The position numbers were made by a program, and so were the translations under genes. 64,000 nt of DNA from the NCBI GenBank assembly GCA_963680875.1, contig OY804580.1:93029353-93093352 (forward strand), given 5' to 3'. Shown here piece after piece: positions 52,144-62,520 of the stretch. Each line of letters opens with the position of its first letter. Position 1 is the stretch's first letter. Source of the DNA: Bathymodiolus brooksi. Taxonomy: Eukaryota; Mollusca; Bivalvia; Mytilida; Modiolidae. The notes beneath the pieces were generated by a model. It had not been told where the DNA came from and ran no database searches. It saw only the letters and a list, made by a program, of their open reading frames with translations.

Positions 52144-53052
52144 AATATGAAACCGGCACGGCCTTGAATGCTCGCGCATCTGAAAATTATCTGGCAATTT
52201 CATCAAAAAGTGTCGAGATTTTTTGGGCCGAGATATATTGGGGACGACTTATTTTAGGGCCGAATCTAGTCTCATTCAATCGAGCTGTCGTTCCTTTATT
52301 CGAGTTATCGTTCCTTACGAGAGAGGGAACGAGACTTCAGGATCACCTTTGCGCTTTATGTTAAGAAGATCTTCATTAGTTGAGTGTGTTAGTGTGTTAC
52401 CCGGAAACCGGTGTTTACAAAACGTAGAATTTTTTTTTCTTCGACAATATGTTCAGCCATGTTTGTTAAAAAATCCTAAGTACACATTTTATACCATAAA
52501 GAGCTCGCTTAAGCTCGCATAATATGAAACCGGCACGGCCTTGAATGCTCGCGCATCTGAAAATTATCTGGCAATTTCATCAAAAAGTGTCGAGATTTTT
52601 TGGGCCGAGATATATTGGACACGACTTTTTTAGGGCCGAATCTAGTCTCATTCAATTGAGCTGTCGTTCCTTTATTGGAGTTATCGTTCCTTACGAAATC
52701 TCAAAAGTTAACTTCCACGTTGAAACAACAATTTTTGTCAGTATGTCAGAAGAGATTTAATAAATTGAAAAATATCAATATAAGTAAAACAAGCTAACAA
52801 AATGACTTTTATTATACACGGGTTCCGGGTTTCAGTGGTATCTGACGTACGAGAGAGGGTACGAGACTTCAGGATCACCTTTGCGCTTTATGTTAAGAAG
52901 ATCTTCATTAATTGAGTGTGTTAGTGTGTTACACGGAAACCGGTGTTTACAAAGTGTAGAATTTTTTTTTCTTCGATGGTATGTTCAACCATGTTTGTTA
53001 AAAAATCCTAAGTACACATTTTATACCATAAAGAGCTCGCTTAAGCTCGCAT
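52144..53052. repeat. 377-bp tandem duplication, second copy interrupted
   Basis: Copy 1 (52,144-52,520) starts AATATGAAACCGGCACGGCC and ends at GAGCTCGCTTAAGCTCGCAT. Copy 2 (52,521-53,052) repeats it but contains an extra 151 bp at 52,697-52,847. The extra block is bounded by TACGA direct repeats (52,692-52,696 and 52,848-52,852), which occur once in copy 1. Short open frames here are chance products of the duplication. Confidence 0.9.
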
Positions 53053-54265
53053 ATAAATGCAGATCACTTTTTTCGACAACATCAAATCCCTTCATACCAC
53101 TAATAAATAAAATACACCCAAACTCCCTATTTTCTGTTTTTAAAAGAGTAAATTAGGTTTGGGCGAAACGACTTTGGGAGAACTTTTTTATTACACGATT
53201 TAATTACCAAAATTAAAGTAATGTTTATTGTTTGCCTAAAAAAAAGAATAATTCACCGCCGACACCCAGAACAAAATATACGGTTATCGAGATATAGTGG
53301 TTTAAAAAGTGTCGCCCAACATACAACAAAAATATATATATTCGCCCAACCTCCCCATTTGTAGATATATATATATATATATTTGTGCATATTCTATTAA
53401 AAATAACGAGTTGTTTTTAATACGTGTGCATCAATGTATTACGCATTTAAAATATGTTTACAAGATTATCAACGTGTACACAGCCATATAAGTAATATCA
53501 TTAAGCTAATATTAAACAATTAATTAAATTTCTAACAATAGAAGGGTGTGGAAGTTGCCAAAGAGCCCCCCCTTCTTTTCATGATAGATGCTCATTTCCC
53601 TGATTAATTCTCGAAACATGGACAATTTATTTCATTCTAACAAGTGTGGACACAGAAATGTGCTGTCCAAAAGGAAAGTGTGGATGTCAATATTTCATAT
53701 TATTAACTTTTAAGAAAAGAAAAAAATTCATGGACACAGGGGTCCTGGATTTTTTTAATAAAAAAAATAATCCTGGATTATTATTTTTGCTTGAAGTCCG
53801 GTCCTGTGTTTTTATTTCAAATGTTCATCATAGCCCCTCTCGCCCTCCAAAGGGATATAAAATTGTATCATTAACAATAAATTAATAAATAATAAATTCA
53901 GATTTTCTATTTAAAATAAATTTCATTTACAAACCACTGAAATTTGTTCAATTTTTAACGCTGATTTAAGCTTTAGTCGCAACAAATTTTTATTTTTCTC
54001 TTTAAATTGTCGAACATTTATTTAACTGTAAAATTCACAAATAAAATTCACCCCCCCCCCCCTTTTTCCCTTTTTTCTTGTTTGAATCAATGATCAACAA
54101 TATTCCAGAATCAAACAAATGAATAAATATAACATAGATTTCTTTTACATGCATCTTTTTACCATGCGAGTCAGTGTGTTTTAAATCGGTCATCCAATCA
54201 GGACGTTCATTATTCTTGTCCAAGATAAAAATACATCGCTAAAATTACCTATGGGTGTTTCCCCA
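53053..54265. other. AT-rich non-coding with simple repeats
   Basis: It contains an (AT)n microsatellite near 53,366-53,383 and a poly-C tract near 54,050-54,062. No gene or known element was recognised. Confidence 0.5.
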
Positions 54266-54609
54266 CTTCAACTCGTCAATTTACATAGAAATCGGAGATA
54301 TTTCGTCATAAAACTTCACACATGGTTTTGTCTATCATATTTCTTGAAGACAAACATAAAATTTTATTGCATTTATCAATATTTTATGAGTATCAACAGT
54401 TTTTTCAACACCGTATCTGTTTCTCGATACAGCCGCAACTTCAACTCGTAAATTTACATAGAAATCGGAGATATTTCGTCATAAAACTTCACACATGGTT
54501 TTGTCTATCATATTTCTTGAAGACAAACATAACATTTTATTGCATTTATCAATATTTTATGAGTATCAACAGTTTTTTCAACACCGTATCTGTTTCTCGA
54601 TACAGCCGC
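54266..54609. repeat. 173-bp tandem duplication, two copies
   Basis: CTTCAACTCGTCAATTTACA at 54,266 recurs as CTTCAACTCGTAAATTTACA at 54,439, and the copies are nearly identical through GTTTCTCGATACAGCCGC. The high identity indicates recent duplication. No coding function was seen. Confidence 0.9.
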
Positions 54610-55467
54610 CCGATTACAGTGACCCGTGACCCAGATTAGCGCGTTCCACCAGTTTTTTCTAAATATGTTGTTAACAAAATTTAGCTGGATCACCTTTTTT
54701 AATTAGCGTGTTCCTACTGTGGCCATTCTCTGTTTACATGTATATACAATTTAAATGTTCAGAGTTTTAATATTCGAATTGTTCACATGATATATTTATA
54801 TAAGGTAATATTAACGAATAAGAAAGAATACAGTAGTACGTAATAAATAAACATTAGAGAATACCGAAGGGGCAATCAAACATGGACAATCCAGAGAAAC
54901 TGGCAATATAGGGTAAACAAGACGAATTTTTAAGAAAAACGAAGCAAAAACACAACACTATGCGCACACAAACACAGATAACTTAAATAAGACATGAGAT
55001 CTCCTACAAACAACTGGAGATAACGACGTAAATTATAAATGAATTTCAACCTGGTGAAGAATTATAGAGAAACACCGCTTTGATATATGTAAATAACAAA
55101 TATTTAAAATCAACGTAAGCATTTGAAACATGCTTTGACTAAGTCCAGTGATTATTTTCCCTCCACCGATTTTTTTCATATCATACATTTCTACGTAACA
55201 TTATATCCAAAATTCAATCTACTATATTTTGTCTTTAAAATGTCTTTTGTCCTTTTTTATGGATTATTTTCCACATAAAGATGTATATGACTAACATATA
55301 TTTAAATGTTACATTATTCTACCCACAAATCTACAAGGCAATCATTCATCCAGCGCTAAGCTAAACAAACAAAATTATTAATAATCTTTGACATAACCTT
55401 CAACTTGTTATTTAAAAGGCAGTAAGTATATACATTGTAGTAGAAATATGTCGAATATTCATACGTT
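54610..55467. other. AT-rich non-coding, nothing recognised
   Basis: No open frame, repeat or structured RNA that I can support. Confidence 0.5.
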
Positions 55468-55479
55468 TCAATTCGACCT

Positions 55480-55769
55480 GGGGCCCGGTGGCTCAATGAG
55501 TTAGGTACTTGGATTACCTAACAACTCATACAAGCCTATCACCAATACGGCATGGGTTCGCGCCCGGCTTCGTAAATTACAAAAAAGGCTGCACTCGACT
55601 CGCAGCAGCAAGTGATAACGTTTACCAGTTGCTTGCCCATGGTCGGTGGTTCTCTCCGGGTACTCCGGATTCTTCCATCACTAAAACTGGTCGCCATGAT
55701 TATCATGATGATATAGCTGAAATATTGCCGAAAGTGGCGTTAAAGCACCAACAATCAAATCAAAATAAA
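55480..55769 (+). mobile_element. tRNA-derived SINE with perfect 12-bp target-site duplication
   Basis: TCAATTCGACCT flanks the element exactly on both sides (55,468-55,479 and 55,770-55,781). The 290-bp insert starts GGGGCCCGGTGGCTCAATGA (tRNA-like A-box region GGCTCAATGAGTTAGG). It has a B-box region GGGTTCGCGCCCGG at 55,554-55,567, then a body, then a 3' end with GCTGAAATATTGCCGAAAGT, GGCGTTAAAG and CAATCAAATCAAAATAAA. The perfect duplication and clear promoter boxes suggest a relatively recent insertion. This is a different family from the minus-strand SINEs at 33-39 kb, although both end in GGCGTTAAA-like sequence. Confidence 0.85.
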
Positions 55770-55781
55770 TCAATTCGACCT

Positions 55782-57249
55782 AAGACTTTTTATTAGAGTA
55801 ATAAGCTTGCAGAAGTTGACTGTTTTTGAATCGGTCCGGGCATCCGTCATTTATCAGGTCGGCCGTTGATCATATACAAATGTATATATTTATTCTCATA
55901 AAGCTAATGTAGAACAATGGTACAGAGATATAACAATCGAATTAAAATAACATCAACTATTTACAATATATATACAAATTAGGAGAACGGTTACAAAGGA
56001 CTAAAAACCTGGAGGACAAACACCGGTATTAGTAGTTCTTATGAAATGTCAGAGTGTCTTCAATATTGGTTTTCTTTTACTTGATATAGGTTCAGAAAAT
56101 GTAATGATAGTATGTCTGTTTATAAAATAATTAACTAATATGTTGCTTCTCTCTGCGGCCCGGAAGTCATTACCAAACACCCGTATGGCCAGCCCGCCTC
56201 TGCCCATAAGTCTATTCTGCTATATCGTCTAGTGGCGGATCCAGAGATTCTTTTGACGGGGGACTCAGTTATGGAGCAATATTTTCAATAATAAATGGAA
56301 CCAACTGTAGCCCCAAGGCGGTTCTGGTGTGTCTGAGCAATAGCAGGGGGGGGGGGGATCTAACAAGTCTATTATTATTATTTTAATTAATTTTAATTAT
56401 TTTATACGTATTTATATTTTCAGTTAGAGTTTAAGATATTCTGTTTTCATATATTTTCAAAACGGAAACTCGTGTATTTTTTTTAATTTGCAGCAACATT
56501 TGACTTTAATTTTATTTGGAAAAATATTTGATATTTAAAAAAGAATTTCCTTCAAAGAGCCTCAATTTACAGGTGTTGGTGGTTATACCGACACTAGACA
56601 AGTTTATATACATTCGAAACAGATCATTTACAATTAAAGGCATACAGGCTGTCAGAATTGAATTTTTATTATATATTAAAAGTTGCCAATATTCGATGTT
56701 TTATACTAATTGCAGTTGAAATTTTTCATAATATCATACGTAAATGGCCTAGAACGAAGGAAACACGTCGCTGTTTGATTTTCTTCCGTCCAGTCAAGAC
56801 TCCAATGTTTACCCGCACAATATTCATACAATCATACGACCTACACAGTGAACTCATTCGGTAAAGCGTTTGCGCATGTGCGAAATTGTTTGTTGAAGAA
56901 AAAGCACATGGCACAAACCAAAATATTGACGGATTCTACACGAAAACGACACAAAAAGGTTCAGCAAGCTTTGTGTAAAAATTAAAAAAAGATGTTATAC
57001 CGACCTACTCCATTTTTCAACACGTAAGCATAATTTAGTATCTTTTTTCGGCCGAATCGTATTTTGACAGTAGAATTACATCATAGTTTTTTTATACATT
57101 CTTTTTTTCAGGAGAAAACGCTAGGTGATATCTCTTTTAAATTAGAGACTAAAATAATGATCTTCATGTTTGTTTTTTTCGAAAAAAATATAATCAAGGC
57201 AACTCAAGTGTTGTCAATAATATGCAATACAATTTGTTTATAATTTTCC
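55782..57249. other. AT-rich non-coding
   Basis: No gene supported. TAGTGGCGGATCCAGAGATT near 56,230 and a poly-G run near 56,345-56,357 could be remnants of a mobile element, but boundaries are not visible. One arm of a 39-bp inverted repeat lies at 56,672-56,710. Confidence 0.45.
56672..56710 (+). repeat. 39-bp inverted repeat, left arm
   Basis: TATATTAAAAGTTGCCAATA and the following 19 bases are found in exact reverse complement at 58,004-58,042. The interval of about 1.3 kb holds a LINE 3' fragment. Confidence 0.8.
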
Positions 57250-57660
57250 CTTTATCGGACTGTGTCGATTTAGGACAACAAATCACTATCTACCGATTGC
57301 AACCGGTAGATGGAGAAATATTGATAGAGAAAACAGGTACTGTAATTTATGTGATTGTCAGAAATTAGGCGATGAATACCACTATGTTTTAGAGTGTTCC
57401 TCTTTAAACGACAAACTCAAGCAGCTTCTTCCAAAATATTTTATGAAAAGACATAATGTTGTCAAATTCTTGGAACGTCTATCTACCAAAAAAACAATTG
57501 CTGTTACGAAAATTATGTATATTTATCAAACATATCAATAAGGTCTTTTGTAACCTATGTATATTTTGTAAAAAGTCTTGTTATGTTATTATTATGTTGT
57601 TATGTTTCTCTGTACCAGTGTATTTGGCAGCTGTATGAGAATAAAGATAAAGATATATCG
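57250..57660 (+). pseudogene. 5'-truncated non-LTR retrotransposon: C-terminal coding end and 3' UTR
   Basis: From about 57,255 to a TAA at about 57,542 the + strand encodes the C-terminus of a LINE reverse transcriptase polyprotein. It reads FRTTNHYLPIATGRW, then a CCHC zinc-knuckle-like CNLCDCQKLGDEYHYVLEC, ending IMYIYQTYQ. A 3' UTR of about 110 bp ends in GAATAAAGATAAAGATA, a short tandem tail rather than poly-A, as in several non-LTR clades. It is related to the LINEs at 58.4-64 kb, whose equivalent region reads LPIETGRW. The reverse transcriptase and endonuclease are missing, so it is a dead, 5'-truncated insertion. Confidence 0.75.
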
Positions 57661-58003
57661 GGCCCCTTTGCAGAGTTTGGGTTTGTTCTTATTGATTTCA
57701 TCACGTATTTCCGATTTTAAGTGTCATTCTTACTAAATACCATTATATAATATTAACTGATTACCCCGGGACCAATTTCATAGATATATTTCTTAAATTA
57801 TATTAATTCTAACGAATTTACGTGCAAAATGCTTCCTGGTTATTTATAGCAGTTATCAGTATTCGGCAAACTTCGGAAACAAGAAGCCGACTTATAATTA
57901 GATGTGTTAATGGCGATTCCACCGATAGACATTCGAATTCTTTTCACTAATTACGACATTATAGTATATATTTTTAAACCTGGCTTCTTGTTCAGAACAT
58001 TTT

Positions 58004-58042
58004 ATTAGTATAAAACATCGAATATTGGCAACTTTTAATATA
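58004..58042 (-). repeat. 39-bp inverted repeat, right arm
   Basis: Perfect reverse complement of 56,672-56,710. The match does not extend clearly outside 39 bp. The arms may be ends of an element or two opposed copies of a dispersed motif. Confidence 0.8.
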
Positions 58043-58339
58043 AACAAAAAAATCCTCCAGAAACGGGTGTATTATTTGTAAAGCTAACACAATATATTAT
58101 ATACATTTTTGTACATATTGTATGTGCGACATCGATGGAATAAGTGAACCGGAAATTGAAACAAAATGAGCTAATATTAGTACGTGTACGACATATTGAA
58201 AACGTTTTGGTTCGAGGGCGTATTAGAATCTTACTTTAGCAATGAATAAGTCCGATGTATCTGGCAATCAGCAGTTGTCGGAACAATTTGTTTTTTTTCT
58301 TCAAAATTTTTACATCTGTCTGTACCCATACGATAATTA

Positions 58340-58446
58340 GTATATGATTCTTTGTAAGAGCATAACGTCACGATATAGTTGACACATGGCTAAAGTTGGC
58401 GTTCAACACCAATCAATCAATTTATAAGAATAAAGCGGTATATCTT
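58340..58446 (+). mobile_element. SINE 3'-tail fragment
   Basis: GACACATGGCTAAAGTTGGC GTTCAACACC AATCAATCAA has the GGCGTT-plus-AATCAATCAA end of bivalve SINEs. No tRNA-like head is recognisable upstream, so this is a truncated copy abutting the LINE at 58,447. Confidence 0.45.
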
Positions 58447-60266
58447 CGTAATCTGATTCTGGTAGTAATGTGGGTTTGGATGCTTTTTATGAATACTTTA
58501 AGAATCAAAACGAGACTCCTGATGGAGATGATGAGGTAGATATTGATTTTGATCAAATCCCACCAGAAAACATTAACAATATTTTAAATTCGCCTATCAC
58601 AGAGGATGAAATTCTCTGTGCTGTGAAAAATCTTCAAAATAACAAAGCTTCTGGGTACGATAATATAGTTGATGAACATATCAAACATACAATTCATATG
58701 ATGATGCCAATATATTGTAAATTATTTTATTTTATTTTAAATACTGGTAAGATTCCTAATTCATGGTCAGAAGGTATCATTTTACCAATTTATAAAAATA
58801 AAGGTAGTGTGTCTGAGCCAAGCTCATACAGACCAATTACAATAGTGTCGTGTTTAGGAAAGACTTTTACAGCCATTTTAAATAATAGACTTTAGTCAGT
58901 TGTCAGATGAAATAGAATTAATTACAGAAGCTCAAACTGGCTTTAGGAAGGGTTATGGTACAATTGATAATATTTTTACACTAAGCTTTGTTCTCTATTT
59001 ACCAGTCCCTTGGGAAAAAATGGTAGTGTACCTTCGTCGATTTCTCCAAGGCATTTGATTCTATTTCCAGAGCTGCTCTGTGGGTCAAGCTACAAAATGC
59101 TGATATTAATGGACAACCTCTTAAAGTCATGCATAATCTCTATGATAATGTAAAATCTGGTGTGAGAAATAATCAAGAATATTCTGTCTTTTTCAGATGT
59201 GACATTGGGGTTAGACAGGGAGAACATTTATCAACTTTCTGTTTGCTTTTTATTTCAATGATCTTGAAAAATTCTTTATACAAAATGACATTAATAGTTT
59301 AGAAAAGGTTGAAACTTTATGTGTAGATAATCTCCATATCTATATTAAAATATTTGCATTGCTATATACAGATGACACCATAATTCTTGCTGAAACTCCT
59401 GAATCTTTACAGAATGCTTTGAATAGTTTTGAAAATTATTGTACACGGTGGAAGTTAAAAGGAAATCCAGACATATTCAGTCCTTTAAGCTTTTTGGACA
59501 TGATTTGGATATTGTAGAATCTTACTCATATTTGGGTGTCACTTTTAATTACACAGGTACATTCTTAAAAGATGGGAAACTTCAGTCAAAGCAGGCGCAA
59601 AAGGCTTATATAGAAAGTTACGTAATATATCTGTGCCAGTAGATTACTATTCGACACCCTCATACTCCCAATCCTAACATATGGATGTGAAATTTGGGGG
59701 TACGAAAATGTACAAGTGTTAGAAAAAATACATTTACAATTCTGTAGAAATATTTTTAAAATAAGAACTAGTATACCTAATTTTATGTCATATGGTGAGA
59801 TTGGTAGAGTCCCTATTGATGTTGTCATTTGTCATTAATGTAAGAATGATCTCTTTTTGGAATAAGCTTCTCGCTTATAACCAAAAATTAAGTAGTATAT
59901 TATACAGGATTATGTATATACGGAGAAAATGTTAATTTTAAATGGATCAATCATATTAAGTCTATTTTTGATAATGTAGGCCTTAGTTATGTTTGGAATC
60001 AACACAATCCAATTCAGTTAGTTGAATTAAAACTCACAGTGAAACAAAAGCTCACAGATCAATTTATACAGAAATGGTACAATCTTATAGCTACTTCTTC
60101 TAGGGGAAACTTATATGGGCAATTTAAAATGGAATTTAAATTGGAAAACTATTTGCTTAAATTATCTCCAAACGAGAGAGCTTTAATTACTAAATTAAGG
60201 TGTTGTAATTTAAAAATACCTGTAGAAACAGGTAGATGGGTAAATATCCCGAGAGAAGAAAGAATA
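58447..60266 (+). pseudogene. Decayed non-LTR retrotransposon reverse transcriptase (Jockey/CR1-like), + strand
   Basis: The longest intact piece is 58,470-58,895 (141 codons), with the RT N-terminal region: NKASGYDNIVDEHIK and SSYRPITIVSCLGKTF. Beyond it a frameshift precedes motif-2 FRKGYGTIDNIFTL, catalytic motif A VDFSKAFDS (about 59,033-59,064), GVRQG-like motif B, and motif C, which reads YTDD (about 59,359-59,376) instead of the usual YADD. Thumb and connector pieces follow (LILPILTYGCEIWGYE; KWYNLIATSSRG), ending in IPVETGRW. Several frameshifts and stops show it is inactive. The element lacks its 5' endonuclease part. It stops abruptly at 60,266 in PREERI, where a minus-strand LINE is inserted. 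The superfamily assignment is by motif memory. Confidence 0.85.
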
Positions 60267-61351
60267 GTTCAAGTTCAAGTTCTTTATTCACTCAGACACA
60301 TATACAAGTGTAACAAGAGGAATATTATACAAAATATTGTACATATTATGACGGATATAACTAACATAAAATAATACAGCTTCAGAATATAATTATAATG
60401 ACAATTTTTTCAGAACCTTAACATTACACAAAGATAACAGGGCTTTCATTTTGTACATGTATGCATATCTAGTATAATAAATTGGAATACATTTACATCT
60501 AAGCCTTTGTACATCAGCAGAGGTACATTCAAATAAAAAAATGAAATTCAGTGCCTAAGCCAACATTACACAGATGACAAATACGTTCTTCTCTTGGAGT
60601 CATCGACCATCTTCCAGTTTCTATTGGAAGTTTACTGTTACTACATCTAAACTTTGTTATCATGTTTCTCTCATGTGGTATTAATTTCAATAAATATTTC
60701 TCTAAATTAAATTCATTTTTAAATATGCCATAAAATTCTCCCCTAGAAGAGTTCTCAATTTGGTTAAACCAGTTTTGAATATATTAGTTGCACTGAATGA
60801 ACTGGCTGTTGTTGGTTCCATAGATAATTAAGTCCAGTTCTCTCAAAAATTGATTTGATAAAATGTATCCACTTAAATTGAACATTATCAATAATACTCA
60901 AATTAAACATAATCTTGTATAAAATACAACTAACTTTCTTCTCGTTTGAAATAAGTCTATTCCAAAAATTTACAATCCTTAATTTTATACATATATCTAT
61001 AGGTGTTCTACCAAGTTCTTCGTATGTCATAAAATTCGTAGTGGTTGTAACACCTAAAATATTTCTACAGAACTGAAGGTGAAGTTTTTCTAGTTGCTTA
61101 GTGTTCTCATAACCCCATACTTCACAGCCATAAGTAATTATTGGAAGTATAAGTGTATCAAACAATTTAAGTTGTAAATCTATTGGAATCGATATATTTC
61201 TCAATTTTCTATTCAAACAATATAAAGCTTTCTGAGCTTGATCCATCAATTTAGCTCTTGCTTTCACAAAAGAGCCGTTATAATTAAATATGACACCTAG
61301 ATATGAATAGGAGTCTTCAATTTGTAAATTCTCTCCACATAGCTTAAAAAT
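60267..61351 (-). pseudogene. Minus-strand LINE, 3' part (RT C-terminus, zinc knuckle, 3' UTR)
   Basis: The 3' end lies at 60,267 with an (AAGTTC)n-like tail (GTTCAAGTTCAAGTTC on +), then a 3' UTR to a stop at 60,393-60,395. The C-terminal frame (60,393 to about 60,790) contains LPIETGRWSMTPREERI followed by a CCHC-like ICHLC...HFLFEC knuckle. A frameshift at about 60,790 joins it to a 167-codon frame at 60,764-61,267 with LFDTLILPIITYGCEVWGYE and LEKLHLQFCRNI. The coding sequence upstream of 61,267 continues as SYSYLGVIFNYNGSF to 61,351, where another element has been inserted. Confidence 0.85.
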
Positions 61352-61723
61352 GGGGAATGGGGGTCCGACCTATAATCCGACAGTCCGATAGTCCGAGTCT
61401 GATAGTCCGATAGTCCGACGGTCCGATAGTCCGACAAATGCTTTATTTCTTTGAAAGTTAACACTATAACATGTGTAATATGGGGCCAGAAACCGAACCG
61501 TTTACTCACCAAAGAAAGGTCCAGAACATCGGAAACACGATATCATAGACGGACAAACAATTGGCAGGGCAACACAAGAACTAAAAAAAAACACATATGA
61601 ACAATACGGACTCCATAAAAACCTGGATCCAGGAAAAGACAAAAAGAAGAGCGTACCATGGAATATTTATGTTAAAAAGCAATGTCGACACATCAATAGA
61701 GCTGGATACAATAATATGTGCGA

Positions 61724-61724
<1 letters not shown>

Positions 61725-61763
<39 letters not shown>

Positions 61764-61800
61764 CTTAAGGTCCAGCAAGCAATATTTCAGTCATATTCAG
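61725..61800 (-). mobile_element. SINE 3'-tail fragment nested in the inverted-repeat element
   Basis: On the minus strand it reads GAATATGACTGAAATATTGC, CTTAAGCAATCAATCAATCA and further (ATCA)n repeats. This matches the GCTGAAATATTGCC plus CAATCA tail of the SINE at 55,480-55,769. No head is visible. Confidence 0.55.
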
Positions 61801-62211
61801 GATGAGAAAAGTTTGTAAACAAAAAATCAGAAAGAGGGGACTCTGGGATGGATCAACATGGGCAACCACTTAACACGGGAATTTGTTTTTCTGTCTCTTC
61901 CGACGACAAGTTGGTCTTATTTTTATTCCCTGGATTCCGACGGGTGACCCTGCTATAGTCACCTTCTACGACAAACGCATATATAAAAAGTTACGATTGA
62001 AGGAATTGTCCCTAAGTGACCCCTTATATCACGGAAAGAAACAGCATCGAATATGACAAAATAAACAACTGTGTCATGTTACGCCCCCTCCCTTTGTGAC
62101 AATTAAAGGTCAGTTGCACAGCGTGAGAACAGTAATTAATATGCTGCATTTTTTAAATCAATTAATTGTAAATACCATATGAAGACTGGTGTTTTTCAAA
62201 CTGACTAAAAT

Positions 62212-62300
62212 CACACCTCTCACTTGCTCCCCCTTTTATCAATACAATGTATGTCACGACGTGACCTATCAGTAAAAGGGGGAACAAGTGAGAGATGTTA
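62212..62300. repeat. Imperfect inverted repeat inside the 1,169-bp element
   Basis: CACCTCTCACTTGCTCCCCC TTTTA on the left is mirrored by TAAAAGGGGGAACAAGTGAG AG on the right, with about 30 bp between. A transcript would form a strong hairpin. It may be the core of another, smaller element. Confidence 0.7.
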
Positions 62301-62520
62301 TCGTATGAGGCGTGGACGGACGAACGAAGGAGCGGAATGCCACAATAAGCCCGTATTTTGACGGGCGTATAAAAATGAACGGCCCATATCCTGAAATTAC
62401 GAATATATCATTTTTGGCCAAATTATTTTTCAAAACTTTCATCAGTTTAAAGCATTTGTCGGACTGTCGGACTATCGGACTGTTGGACTATCGGACTGTC
62501 GGATTATAGCTACGGTCCCC

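Larger units (their letters stand above)
61352..62520. mobile_element. 1,169-bp inverted-repeat (foldback/MITE-like) element with exact 8-bp target duplication
   Basis: TTAAAAAT flanks both ends exactly (61,344-61,351 and 62,521-62,528), within LINE coding sequence. Both ends are about 80-90 bp long and inverted: GGGG-A, then TATAATCCGACAGTCCGATA, then tandem TCCGATAG/TCCGACAG subrepeats, ending GTCCGACAAATGCTTTA. The interior has no transposase frame. It carries a SINE-tail fragment (61,725-61,800) and a nested inverted repeat (62,212-62,300). An 8-bp duplication is the habit of hAT-type transposition, but the subrepeat-rich ends are unusual, so the superfamily is inference. Confidence 0.85.

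Noticed and set aside
52164..52522. 66- and 99-codon frames at 52.2 kb
   Set aside because: They lie in the tandem duplication; copy 2 disrupts them with an insertion and substitutions, and no domain is recognisable.
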